Shown here one piece after another: positions 31,476-40,636 of a stretch of 47,755 bases of DNA. The DNA lies in NCBI RefSeq assembly GCF_014323665.1, contig NZ_JABVEB010000036.1, positions 1-47,755 on the forward strand, read 5' to 3'. The translations under genes and the position numbers were made by a program. The notes under the pieces are model-generated. The model had not been told where the DNA came from, did not search any database, and saw only the letters and a program-made list of their open reading frames with translations. This stretch comes from Actinomadura sp. HBU206391. Lineage in GTDB: Bacteria > Actinomycetota > Actinomycetes > Streptosporangiales > Streptosporangiaceae. Position 1 is the first letter of the stretch. Every line of letters begins with the position of its first letter.

Positions 31476-33503
31476 ATGGATGCCATCACCATAGGAGCCG
31501 GCGTGTTCATCGCGCTCCTGCTGTTCGTCGCCATTGTTGTGGCGTTCGTGGTCACCCGCCTGTTCCGCAAGGTCGAGCAGGGCCGGGCGCTGATCATTTC
31601 CAAGCTCAAGAAGGTGGACGTCACCTTCACCGGCGCGGTCGTGCTGCCGGTGCTGCACAAGTCCGAGCAGATGGACATCTCGGTGAAGACCATCGAGATC
31701 GAACGCACCGGGCGCGACGGCCTGATCTGCAAGGACAACATCCGTGCCGATATCCGGATCACGTTCTTCGTACGGGTGAACAAGACCGCCGAGGACGTCA
31801 TCAAGGTGGCTCAGGCGATCGGTACCGCGCGGGCCAGTGACCAGGACACGCTGCAGGAGCTGTTCGCGGCCAAGTTCTCTGAGGCGCTCAAGACCGTCGG
31901 TAAGCACTTGGAGTTCGAGGATCTCTACACCCGCCGCAACGAGTTCCGCGACCACATCATCCAGGTGATCGGTACCGACCTGAACGGCTACAGCCTGGAG
32001 GACGCGGCGATCGACTACCTGGAGCAGACGCCGCTGCTGTCGCTGGACAAGTCCAACATCCTGGACGCCCAAGGCATCCGGAAGATCACCGAGTTGACCG
32101 CGATCCAGCACGTGCGGACGAACGAGCACGCCCGTACCGAGGAGAAAGAGATCACCCGCCAGAACGTGGAGGCGCGTGAGGTGATCTTGGAGCTGGAGCG
32201 GCGGCAGGCCGACGCGGAGCTGAAGCAGCAGCGCGAGATCGAGACCGTACGGGCTCGTGAGCATGCCGAGATCGACCGGGTGAAGGCCGAGGAGCGGCTG
32301 CGCGCGCAGACCGCGCACATCCGCACCGACGAGCAACTCGGCGTCCAGCACGAGAACAAGTACCGGGAGGTCGCGGTCGCGGAGAAGAACAAAGAGCGGG
32401 TCATCGCGATCGAGAACGAGCGCATCGAAAAGGAACGCCTTCTGGAGGTCATCGCCCGGGAGCGGGAGACGGAGCTGAGCCGGATCTCGGCGAACAAGGA
32501 GGTCGAGGCCGAGAAGCGGGAGATCGCCGAAGTGATCCGGGAGCGGATCGCGGTGGAGCGGACCGTGGCCGAGCAGGAGGAGAACATCAAGCGGCTGCGC
32601 ACGGTCGAGGAGGCCGAGCGGGCTCGCCAGTCGATCATCATCCACGCCGAGGCGGAGGCTCAGGAGAACCTGGTCAAGGGCATCAAGGCGGCCGAAGCGG
32701 CGGAAGCCGCGGCCGAGCACAAGGCACGTGAGGAGCTCACCCTGGCCGAGGCCCGGCGGCAGACCGCCGAGCTGGACGCGCACGCCAAGATCCGGCTGGC
32801 CGAGGGGGTCCAGGCCGAAGCGGCCGCCGCCGGGCTCGCCGAGGTCCAGGTGCGCGAGCGGGACGCCGAGGCCATCGAGAAGGTCGGCCGCGCGCACGCC
32901 GCGGTCGCCCAGGAGACCGCGCTGGCCGAGGCGATGGCCATCAGGGAGAAGCTGAAGGCCGAGGCCGAAGGGCTCACCGACAAGGCCGGCGCGATGGCGG
33001 CGCTGGACGACGCGAGCCGCCAGCACGAGGAGTACCGGCTGCGCTTGGAGGCCGAGAAGGACATCCGGCTGGCCGGCATCGAGGTGCAGCGACAGGTCGC
33101 CGAAGCCCAGGCGACAGTGCTGGCGACCGGTCTCGAGCAGGCCGACATCAGCATCGTCGGCGGCGACAGCGTGTTCTTCGACCGGCTTGTCGGCTCGATC
33201 GCGCTCGGCAAGAGCGTGGACGGGTTCGTCGAGCACTCCGATGTCGCGCAGACACTGGCCGGGCCCTGGCTGGACGGGTCAGCGAGCTTCACCGGGGACA
33301 TGTCCCGGCTACTGGGCTCGCTCGATACCGCCGGTGTACGGGACCTGACGTTGTCGGCGCTGCTGATGCGGCTCATCAAGACCGACGGTCCCGAGACCGG
33401 GCGGCTGCGGGAGCTGCTGGAAACCGCGCAGCGGATCGGTGTCGCCGACACGAGGCTCGCCGAAGCGCCCGCCCCGACCACCGTCAACTCGGTCGCGCAC
33501 TGA
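31476..33503 (+). CDS. Flotillin/YqiK-family SPFH protein
   Basis: A 675-residue flotillin. Domains: one N-terminal membrane helix (about 8-27), SPFH/band-7 domain (about 30-205; VEQGRALIISKLKKVDVTF, GLICKDNIRADIRITFFVRV), a very long charged coiled coil (about 230-560; many EEKEITRQNVEAREV-type heptads and Ala-Glu repeats), and a flotillin C-terminal domain (about 570-650). Flotillins polymerise at the membrane and organise lipids and partners. It stands between the YqiJ-like gene and the giant ATPase gene, 70 bp before the latter, so a joint complex is likely. Confidence 0.92.
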   Translation: MDAITIGAGVFIALLLFVAIVVAFVVTRLFRKVEQGRALIISKLKKVDVTFTGAVVLPVLHKSEQMDISVKTIEIERTGRDGLICKDNIRADIRITFFVRVNKTAEDVIKVAQAIGTARASDQDTLQELFAAKFSEALKTVGKHLEFEDLYTRRNEFRDHIIQVIGTDLNGYSLEDAAIDYLEQTPLLSLDKSNILDAQGIRKITELTAIQHVRTNEHARTEEKEITRQNVEAREVILELERRQADAELKQQREIETVRAREHAEIDRVKAEERLRAQTAHIRTDEQLGVQHENKYREVAVAEKNKERVIAIENERIEKERLLEVIARERETELSRISANKEVEAEKREIAEVIRERIAVERTVAEQEENIKRLRTVEEAERARQSIIIHAEAEAQENLVKGIKAAEAAEAAAEHKAREELTLAEARRQTAELDAHAKIRLAEGVQAEAAAAGLAEVQVRERDAEAIEKVGRAHAAVAQETALAEAMAIREKLKAEAEGLTDKAGAMAALDDASRQHEEYRLRLEAEKDIRLAGIEVQRQVAEAQATVLATGLEQADISIVGGDSVFFDRLVGSIALGKSVDGFVEHSDVAQTLAGPWLDGSASFTGDMSRLLGSLDTAGVRDLTLSALLMRLIKTDGPETGRLRELLETAQRIGVADTRLAEAPAPTTVNSVAH

Positions 33504-33513
33504 CAGGGCGCAC

Positions 33514-33552
33514 TGACACAGGCGTAGTGACACAGGCGTAGTGACACAGGCG
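33514..33552 (+). repeat. 14-bp tandem repeat between flotillin and ATPase genes
   Basis: TGACACAGGCGTAG is repeated at 33514 and 33528, with a partial third copy at 33542-33552 (TGACACAGGCG). It fills more than half of the short intergenic space and includes repeated TGA/TAG. Confidence 0.85.
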
Positions 33553-33573
33553 CACCGACCAGAGGAGAGTTCC

Positions 33574-36500
33574 GTGAACGAGCCCGTCATCGACACCGCC
33601 GACGAGAATCCCGCGCCGGATGGCGAGGGCGGGCTCGACCACGGCACCTATGAGGTGCTGCGTGCCCGGCTGGCCGACCACGCCGCCGAGCTCGCCCGGC
33701 GCGCCGAGACGCTGAACGCCGGCCGCTTGGCGGTCTTCGGCGGCACTGAACTCCAACTGATCGGGACCGAACGGATCCGTACCGAGCACAACTGCGTCCC
33801 GCGCGACATCGTCGCGCTCGGCGAGACGATGCTGTTCGGCTACAACGTGTTCTTCGGCCTGAAGCCCGGGTCGGAGGTCACGGACGTCTTCTCCCTGCAC
33901 CGTCTCACGCGGCAGCGCCCTGGCCAGGGCGGGACGGCCTTCACGTTCGGTGACGCCGGGCCCGGAGCGGTGCCGGGCCTGTTGGACGACCCGCGCTTCC
34001 AGCGCGACTTCGCCGACATGTACCGCTACTACCGGCAGGCCCGCCTGCTGCAGCTGCGGTTGCTGGACGGCAGGCTCCTCGCCGTCTTCCAGACAGGTCC
34101 GCGCCTGGCCGACATCCGGGTGCTGCGCTGGCGCGTCGGCACGGACGGCACCGTCGTGTACGAAGACAACCAAGGCGAACGCGACCATGTCTTCCCGGCG
34201 TCCCATGACGTCGAATGGATCGCGACCACCCGTGACGACCACGTGCTCGGCCGCCACCCGCACATCTCGATCGGCGGCGAGGTCTTCGTCGAGACGGTCG
34301 GCGGCACCCTGACGGTCAAGATCGAGGACAACACCGAGACCGGCTCGGGGATCTACAGCGAGCCCGTCGACGAGCCGTTGCAGAGCCTGGCCGACGCCGA
34401 GGTGCACCACGCCAGCGTCGGAGCGCTGATCCTGCTGCGGATCCGCCCGTACAACGAGATCGCCTGGCGGTATCTGGTCTTCAACACCCGCACCAAGAAC
34501 GTGGTCCGGCTCGACGGCATCGCCCAGGGGTGCCGGCGGCTGCCGGGCGACCACGGCATCATCTTCCCGGGGGGCTACCTCCTCGACACCGGTGTGACCA
34601 AGACGTTCGACACCGACGTCACCGACCTGGAGTTCGAACGGACCGTGCGCTCGCCCAACGGCGAGGACGTGCTCTACGTCTTCCACGCCCGCGCCGACGG
34701 CCGGTCCCTGCTGCTGACCTACAACGCGATCCGCGAACAGGTCGCCGCCCCCGTCACCTGTCATGGCTTCTCGCTGTTCGACGACGGCACGCTGGTGGTG
34801 CTGCGGGCGTTCACCGACGAGCCGAGCCGCGTCCACCCGATGCAGGTATGGCAGACGCCGTACGTCTCCGACGCGCACGCCGCCGCGCAACCGGTCGGGA
34901 CCGGAGCGCTGGAACGCGTCGGCAACGCCGACCTGGTGCGCGGGATCTCCGACTGCCTGTCCGTCACCCGGATGATCGCCGAGATGGCCCCGTCCACGGA
35001 AATGTTCGAGGGCCTCATCGCCGCCTGCGTGCGCGCCGCCGACCGTCACCACTGGCTCGGCCAGGGCGAGCTGAGCGATCTCGCGACGCCGCTGGCGGAC
35101 GTACGCGTCACCGCTGAGCGGGTCCTGACCGAGTACGAGAACGTCCGGGCGCTCACTGATCAGGCCGCCGCCGCCGTGGACGAGACGGCCAAGCGGATCG
35201 AGGCGACGGTGCGGCGGTCGTACGCCGAAATGCCGGAAAGCGCCGACGGCTGGGTGGCGCGGCTCGCCGAGCTGCGCCGCGGCCAGGGACGGCTGGAGGC
35301 ACTACGCGAGCTGCACTACGCCGACACCGCGCGCATCGACGAACTGGCCGCGACGCTCGACACCGAAGTGCACGCGGCCGGCCTCCGTACCGTCGAGTTC
35401 CTGCAGGACGAAGGAGCATTCGCCGACGAGCACGCGGAGGTCGAACGGCTCACCGGAGAGGCCGGCGCCATCACCACCGTCGCCGCCGCGGAACCGGTCG
35501 CCGAACGGCTCAGCGCGCAGATCGAGGGATTGGAGGTCGTCATCCAGATCGTCGGCACCCTCGACCTCACGGACGCGACCGCCCGAACCGCCATCCTGGA
35601 ACGGGTCGGAGAGGTCCTCGGCGGCCTCAACCGGGCCCGGGCGGTACTGGAGAACCGGCGCAGGGAACTCCTCGGCGCCGAAAGGCGGGCGGAGTTCGCG
35701 GCCGAGTTCGCGCTGCTCGACCAGGCCATCGGCGCGGCGATCGCCACCGCCGACACCCCCGAACGCTGCGACGAGCGGCTCGGCAGGCTGCTGCTCCAGG
35801 TGGAGACGCTGGAGGCACGCTTCGCCGACTTCGACGACTACCTCACCGAGCTGGAGGCCAAGCGCACCGACGTCTACGAGGCGCTCTCCGCACGCAAGCA
35901 GTCCCTGCTGGACGATCGCGCCCGCCGTGCCGCCCGTCTCAGCGAGTCCGCCGACCGCATCCTGTCCGGCGTGCGCCACCGGGTCACCGGGCTGGGCTCA
36001 CTGGAGGAGGTCAACACCTACTTCGCCACCGACGCCATGGTGGCGCGGCTCCGCACGGTAGCCGGCGAGTTGCGCTCCCTCGGCGAACCGGTACGCGCCG
36101 AGGAGCTGGAAGGCCGGATCAAGTCTGCCCGCCAGGAGGCCGGCCTGTCCCTGCGCGACCACCTCGACCTGTACTCCGACGGCGGCGACACCATCCGGCT
36201 CGGCAGGCACCACTTCGCGGTCAACACCCAGCCGATCGAACTCACGCTCGTTCCGCACCAGGGCACCTTGGCCTTCACCGTCACCGGCACCGACTACCGC
36301 TCACCCGTACGGGACGAGGCCTTCGCCGCGAGCCGGCGGTTCTGGGACCAGAGCCTGGTCTCCGAGACGGCCGAGGTCTACCGCGCCGAGTACCTGGCCG
36401 CCTCGATCCTCCAGGACACCCCTCTCGACGAGCTGCACGGCGCGGCCCAATCCGAGTCCCGGCTGCTCGAGCTGGTGCGCTCGATGGCGGCCACCCGCTA

Positions 36501-38568
36501 CGACGAAGGCTATGAACGCGGCGTCCACGACCACGACGCCACCGCGATCCTGGCGACGCTCCTCCGCTTGCACGCACAGGCCGGACTGCTGCGCTACCCG
36601 GCGGACGCGCGGGCCGCCGCCCAGATCTTCTGGGCGTACGGTGCCGGCGAACCGGCCCGGGCCGCCTGGACGACGCGCGCCGCGTCACTCGTCCGAGCCC
36701 GCTGTCTGTTCGGCCGCTCCGATGCCGTCACCGCCCTCGCCGCGGAGCTGACGGCCGCCATCACCGACTTCGACGGCCCGGTGCCGGCGGACCCGGATCT
36801 CGCCGGTGAGTATCTGGTGGAGGAACTGGCGGCCGCCCCCGCCGGTTTCGCGACCAGTGCCGCCGCCCGCACGCTGCTCGACGGGTTCCGCCGAGCCCTC
36901 GGCGACTCCCACCGGGAATTCGAAGCGGACCTGACCGGCCTCGGCGCCGGCGCGCTCAGCGCCCGCCACCAGCTCGTCGAGGCATGGCTGCGCTCGTTCG
37001 CCGGCACCTCCCACGACCTGCCGGAGACCATCGCGCTGCTGCTGTGCGGCGCCCTCACCCGCTACGAGGTCGCCGCACCCCCGGCGGCCGTCGTCGAGGA
37101 GTTGCTCGGTACCCACCCGCGCATGGAAGGCCGCCGCCTCGAACTGCGCTTGGACGAGGTCCTCGCCCGCACCCGCCGGTTCCGCACCGAGGACGTCCCG
37201 GCGTTCCGTGCCCATCAGCGCCACCGCAACGAACTGGTCACCGTAGAGCAGAGGCGGCTCCGGCTGCACGAGTACCGGCCGCACGTGATGAGCGCGTTCG
37301 TACGTAACCGGCTGGTCGACGCGGTCTACCTGCCGCTCATCGGCGACAACCTGGCCAAGCAGCTCGGCGCGTCCGGCGACGCCAAGCGCACCGATCAGAT
37401 GGGCATGCTGCTGTTGATCTCCCCGCCCGGCTATGGCAAGACCACTCTGATGGAGTACGTGGCCCACCGGCTCGGCCTGATCTTCGTCAAGGTCAACGGC
37501 CCCGCGCTCGGCCACGCCGTCACCTCACTCGACCCCGCCAAGGCCCCCGACGCCACCGCGCGCCAGGAGGTAGAGAAGATCAATCTCGCCCTGGAAATGG
37601 GCAACAACGTGCTGCTCCACCTCGATGACATCCAGCACACCTCACCCGAGCTGCTGCAGAAGTTCATCCCGCTCTGCGACGCCCAGCGCCGCATCGAAGG
37701 CGTCTGGGAGGGCAAGACCCGGACCTACGACCTGCGCGGCAAACGCTTCGCCGTGTGCATGGCCGGCAATCCCTACACCGAGTCCGGGCAGCGCTTTCAC
37801 ATCCCCGACATGCTCGCCAACCGCGCCGATGTCTGGAACATCGGCGACGTCCTATCCGGCAAGCACGATCTGTTCGCGCTCAGCTACATCGAGAACGCCC
37901 TCACCTCCAACCCGGTGCTGGCCCCGCTGTCCACCCACGACCGCGAGGACATCGAACTGCTCGTCCGGCTCGCCGCCGGAGACCAGGCCGTACGGCCCGA
38001 CCTGCTCGCACACCCCTACCCGCAGACCGAGCTGGACCAGATCCTGTCCGTCCTGCGCAAGCTGCTGCACGTCCGAGAGGTCATCCTGACGGTCAACCGC
38101 GCCTACATCGCCTCTGCCGCCCAAGCCGACGTCTCCCGCACAGAGCCACCATTTCGGCTCCAGGGTTCTTACCGCGACATGAACAAGGTGGCCGAACGGG
38201 TCCTCCCGGTCACCAGCGACGACGAACTGCAAACCTTCATCGACGACCACTACCTGGGCGAGGCGCAGACCCTCACCTCCGGCGCTGAGGCCAACCTGCT
38301 CAAACTCGCCGAACTCCGCGGCACCCTGACACCCGAGCAAACCGAGCGCTGGACCCAGGTGAAGACCGCCTACCAGCGCTCCCAGGCTCTCCGCGGCGAC
38401 CACGACGACGCGATTACCCGTGCCGTCGGCGCTATCGGCCTGCTCGCCGACGAGGTGGCCGCCATCGGGACGGCGATCGAAGTCGCCTCCGAGAGATCCG
38501 CCGACAATCGCAACTTCCACCGGACCACCGTCATCGACGGCTTCGACCGCAGAATCGAGCAGACCTGA
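33574..38568 (+). CDS. Giant AAA ATPase with DUF3686-like N-terminal region and coiled coil
   Basis: A 1664-residue protein of the family often labelled DNA-repair ATPase (DUF3686 plus AAA). Layout: N-terminal beta-rich region (about 55-460; GRLAVFGGTELQLIGTERIR, VPRDIVALGETMLFGYNVFF); coiled-coil segment (about 515-820); a second helical part (about 950-1240); AAA domain with Walker A PPGYGKTT (Gly1286, Lys1289), Walker B LLHLDD (Asp1351/Asp1352), sensor-1-like CMAGNPYTESGQ near 1395 and ANRADVW with a candidate Arg finger near 1413. GAGGAG precedes the GTG at 33574. DNA repair is only a database habit; a membrane-linked disassembly or stress role with the flotillin is my inference. Confidence 0.9.
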   Translation: MNEPVIDTADENPAPDGEGGLDHGTYEVLRARLADHAAELARRAETLNAGRLAVFGGTELQLIGTERIRTEHNCVPRDIVALGETMLFGYNVFFGLKPGSEVTDVFSLHRLTRQRPGQGGTAFTFGDAGPGAVPGLLDDPRFQRDFADMYRYYRQARLLQLRLLDGRLLAVFQTGPRLADIRVLRWRVGTDGTVVYEDNQGERDHVFPASHDVEWIATTRDDHVLGRHPHISIGGEVFVETVGGTLTVKIEDNTETGSGIYSEPVDEPLQSLADAEVHHASVGALILLRIRPYNEIAWRYLVFNTRTKNVVRLDGIAQGCRRLPGDHGIIFPGGYLLDTGVTKTFDTDVTDLEFERTVRSPNGEDVLYVFHARADGRSLLLTYNAIREQVAAPVTCHGFSLFDDGTLVVLRAFTDEPSRVHPMQVWQTPYVSDAHAAAQPVGTGALERVGNADLVRGISDCLSVTRMIAEMAPSTEMFEGLIAACVRAADRHHWLGQGELSDLATPLADVRVTAERVLTEYENVRALTDQAAAAVDETAKRIEATVRRSYAEMPESADGWVARLAELRRGQGRLEALRELHYADTARIDELAATLDTEVHAAGLRTVEFLQDEGAFADEHAEVERLTGEAGAITTVAAAEPVAERLSAQIEGLEVVIQIVGTLDLTDATARTAILERVGEVLGGLNRARAVLENRRRELLGAERRAEFAAEFALLDQAIGAAIATADTPERCDERLGRLLLQVETLEARFADFDDYLTELEAKRTDVYEALSARKQSLLDDRARRAARLSESADRILSGVRHRVTGLGSLEEVNTYFATDAMVARLRTVAGELRSLGEPVRAEELEGRIKSARQEAGLSLRDHLDLYSDGGDTIRLGRHHFAVNTQPIELTLVPHQGTLAFTVTGTDYRSPVRDEAFAASRRFWDQSLVSETAEVYRAEYLAASILQDTPLDELHGAAQSESRLLELVRSMAATRYDEGYERGVHDHDATAILATLLRLHAQAGLLRYPADARAAAQIFWAYGAGEPARAAWTTRAASLVRARCLFGRSDAVTALAAELTAAITDFDGPVPADPDLAGEYLVEELAAAPAGFATSAAARTLLDGFRRALGDSHREFEADLTGLGAGALSARHQLVEAWLRSFAGTSHDLPETIALLLCGALTRYEVAAPPAAVVEELLGTHPRMEGRRLELRLDEVLARTRRFRTEDVPAFRAHQRHRNELVTVEQRRLRLHEYRPHVMSAFVRNRLVDAVYLPLIGDNLAKQLGASGDAKRTDQMGMLLLISPPGYGKTTLMEYVAHRLGLIFVKVNGPALGHAVTSLDPAKAPDATARQEVEKINLALEMGNNVLLHLDDIQHTSPELLQKFIPLCDAQRRIEGVWEGKTRTYDLRGKRFAVCMAGNPYTESGQRFHIPDMLANRADVWNIGDVLSGKHDLFALSYIENALTSNPVLAPLSTHDREDIELLVRLAAGDQAVRPDLLAHPYPQTELDQILSVLRKLLHVREVILTVNRAYIASAAQADVSRTEPPFRLQGSYRDMNKVAERVLPVTSDDELQTFIDDHYLGEAQTLTSGAEANLLKLAELRGTLTPEQTERWTQVKTAYQRSQALRGDHDDAITRAVGAIGLLADEVAAIGTAIEVASERSADNRNFHRTTVIDGFDRRIEQT

Positions 38569-38614
38569 TGGGTGGTGCCGGCACGGCCACACCAGCGCCT
38601 CCAGACCCGATCCC

Positions 38615-38767
38615 GACCGGCCGAAAAACCTCTACATCCGCGAGGGCCGCATCCTGGCCCACCTTCCAGCGCTGTACGTCCTCCTGGCCGGATCGGAACC
38701 CGCCGGCCGGCCACCCGCCGCCGGGTGGCCTGGGTTGCCAGGCGGGGAACAATGTCGGCTATCCTGA
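38615..38767 (+). pseudogene. C-terminal fragment of a large serine recombinase
   Basis: The frame reads DRPKNLYIREGRILAHLPAL then YVLLAG and fades out. NLYIRE-x-RIL-x-HLPAL-x-x-LL is typical of the tail after the zinc-ribbon of actinomycete serine recombinases. Catalytic and zinc-ribbon parts are missing. It lies 47 nt after the ATPase stop and is a relic. Confidence 0.5.
38735..38765 (+). promoter_or_regulatory. Candidate promoter of the CstR-like gene
   Basis: TTGCCA (38735-38740) and TATCCT (38760-38765), 19 bp apart, with the expected start of transcription falling on the CsoR/CstR-type operator at 38773-38786. Spacing is slightly long, so this is tentative. Confidence 0.4.
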
Positions 38768-38772
38768 CCCGA

Positions 38773-38786
38773 TACCCCCGGGGGTA
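38773..38786. promoter_or_regulatory. CsoR/CstR-type operator 1
   Basis: TACCCCCGGGGGTA, a perfect 14-bp palindrome, of the known TACCCC-GGGGTA form bound by CsoR/CstR repressors. It lies 19 bp before the regulator start and probably gives autoregulation. Confidence 0.75.
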
Positions 38787-38792
38787 CTATGA

Positions 38793-39071
<279 letters not shown>

Positions 39072-39204
39072 CAACCGTCACCGTCGACGCCCCCAGCTCG
39101 CCCAGGTCGGATTGAGTGCCCAACCCTGGACGGCGGCATGCGACGCCGTCGGCTGCACGGCCCGCGTCGCATGCCGGCGTCGGCGGTTTCATTTCGAGGC
39201 TAGA

Positions 39205-39218
39205 TACCCTACGGGGTA
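39205..39218. promoter_or_regulatory. CsoR/CstR-type operator 2
   Basis: TACCC-TACG-GGGTA at 39205-39218, the same arms as operator 1 around a 4-bp centre, 18 bp before the GTG of the dioxygenase-rhodanese gene; AAGGAG at 39225-39230 follows. It gives the downstream genes their own CstR-controlled promoter. Confidence 0.7.
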
Positions 39219-39235
39219 CGGCATAAGGAGCACCT

Positions 39236-40636
39236 GTGATTCAGATCGAGACGGTCGAGACCTCCTCTCTGGGGGATCGCAGCTACCTGGCCTACGACGG
39301 GCAGGTCGCGGTGGTCATCGACCCGCAACGCGACATCGACCGCATCCTGGCCATGGCCGGCCGGCTGGGCGTTCGCATCACCTACGTGGCCGAGACCCAC
39401 CTGCACAACGACTATGTCTCCGGCGGTCTGGCCCTGGCCAAGGTGACGGGGGCGGCGTACCTGGTGGCGGCGGCCGACGAGGTCGCCTTCGAGCGGGTCC
39501 CCGTAAGCGACGGCGACGCGATCGCCGTGTCCCCGGCGATGCGTCTGGCCGTCGTGGCCGCCCCGGGACATACCTTCCACCACCTGTCGTATGTGCTGGA
39601 CGGCCCGGACGGGCCGGTGGGGGTGTTCACCGGCGGGTCGCTGCTGTTCGGCACCACCGGCCGCACCGACCTGCTGGGCACCCAGCACGCCCACACCCTG
39701 GCCCATGCCCAGCACGCCTCGGTTCGGCGGCTGGCTGATCTGCTGCCCGACGGCGCGCAGGTCTGGCCGACGCATGGGTTCGGCAGCTTCTGCTCGGCCA
39801 CCCAGTCCGACGCACCGGCCTCGACAATTGGACGGGAGAAGAGTGTCAACCCGGCGCTGCGGCTGGAGGCCGACGACTTCGTCACCCAGACCCTGGCCGG
39901 ACTGGACGCCTACCCCGCCTACTACGCCCACATGGGCGCCCGCAATACTGCCGGCGCCGACCTGATCGACCTCACCCCCGCCCGGCCGGCCGACGCGGCC
40001 GAGCTGCGGACCCGGATCGAGGCCGGGGAGTGGGTGGTGGACCTGCGCTCCCGCAAGGCGTTCGCCCACCGGCACCTGACCGGCACCCTGAGCTTCGGCC
40101 TGGACGGGCCGATGGCGACCTGGCTGGGCTGGATGGCCCCGTGGGGGGCGCCGATCACCCTGCTCGGCGAGTCCGCCGAGCAGGTCGCCGCCGCCCAGCG
40201 CGAGCTGGCCCGCATCGGCATCGAACGCCCGGCCGCCATGGCGACCGGCACCCCTGAGTCCTGGGACAACGGCGATGACACCCGCCTGGGTGAACTCGCC
40301 ACGGCGACGTTCGTCGAGCTGGCCGCCGCGCGCGACGGCCGAACGCCGCATGGGCTGCCCGCCCCCGACGTCGTCCTCGACGTGCGGATGGGCAACGAGT
40401 GGCGCGCCGGCCACATCGACGGTGCCGTGCACATCCCGCTACCCGAACTGCCCGCCCGCCTGGACGAGGTGCCGGCCGGGACGGTGTGGGTGCACTGCGG
40501 CTCTGGCTACCGGGCCGCCGCCGCTACCAGCCTGCTGGCCCGCGCCGGCCGGCGGATGGTGCACATCGACGACGCCTACGCCGAGGCAGCCGACGCCGGC
40601 CTGCCCATCGTCACGCCTGAGGAGAACCACCAATGA
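39236..40636 (+). CDS. Persulfide dioxygenase-rhodanese fusion (CstB-like)
   Basis: A 466-residue protein with CstB architecture. MBL-fold domain about 1-245: ETHLHNDYVSGG (His55, His57, Asp59), PGHTFHH (His112), then WPTHG. Rhodanese-like domain 1 about 255-345 lacks a catalytic Cys; rhodanese domain 2 about 360-460 has the active loop VHCGSGYRA. It oxidises persulfide to sulfite and moves sulfane sulfur to thiosulfate. Oddity: the motif FTGDxL, which supplies the third iron ligand, reads FTGGSL (Gly134). The GTG start has AAGGAG; the next gene overlaps by ATGA. Confidence 0.9.
   Translation: MIQIETVETSSLGDRSYLAYDGQVAVVIDPQRDIDRILAMAGRLGVRITYVAETHLHNDYVSGGLALAKVTGAAYLVAAADEVAFERVPVSDGDAIAVSPAMRLAVVAAPGHTFHHLSYVLDGPDGPVGVFTGGSLLFGTTGRTDLLGTQHAHTLAHAQHASVRRLADLLPDGAQVWPTHGFGSFCSATQSDAPASTIGREKSVNPALRLEADDFVTQTLAGLDAYPAYYAHMGARNTAGADLIDLTPARPADAAELRTRIEAGEWVVDLRSRKAFAHRHLTGTLSFGLDGPMATWLGWMAPWGAPITLLGESAEQVAAAQRELARIGIERPAAMATGTPESWDNGDDTRLGELATATFVELAAARDGRTPHGLPAPDVVLDVRMGNEWRAGHIDGAVHIPLPELPARLDEVPAGTVWVHCGSGYRAAAATSLLARAGRRMVHIDDAYAEAADAGLPIVTPEENHQ

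Noticed and set aside
31392..33236. 614-residue leftward open frame across the flotillin gene
   Set aside because: Leu/Asp/Arg-rich shadow of the flotillin coiled coil; no start signal or domain.
33484..35052. 522-residue leftward open frame across the ATPase gene start
   Set aside because: Shadow of the ATPase N-terminal region with no recognisable family.
39209..40432. 407-residue leftward open frame across the dioxygenase gene
   Set aside because: The rightward product has metal-site and rhodanese motifs; the leftward frame is a shadow.
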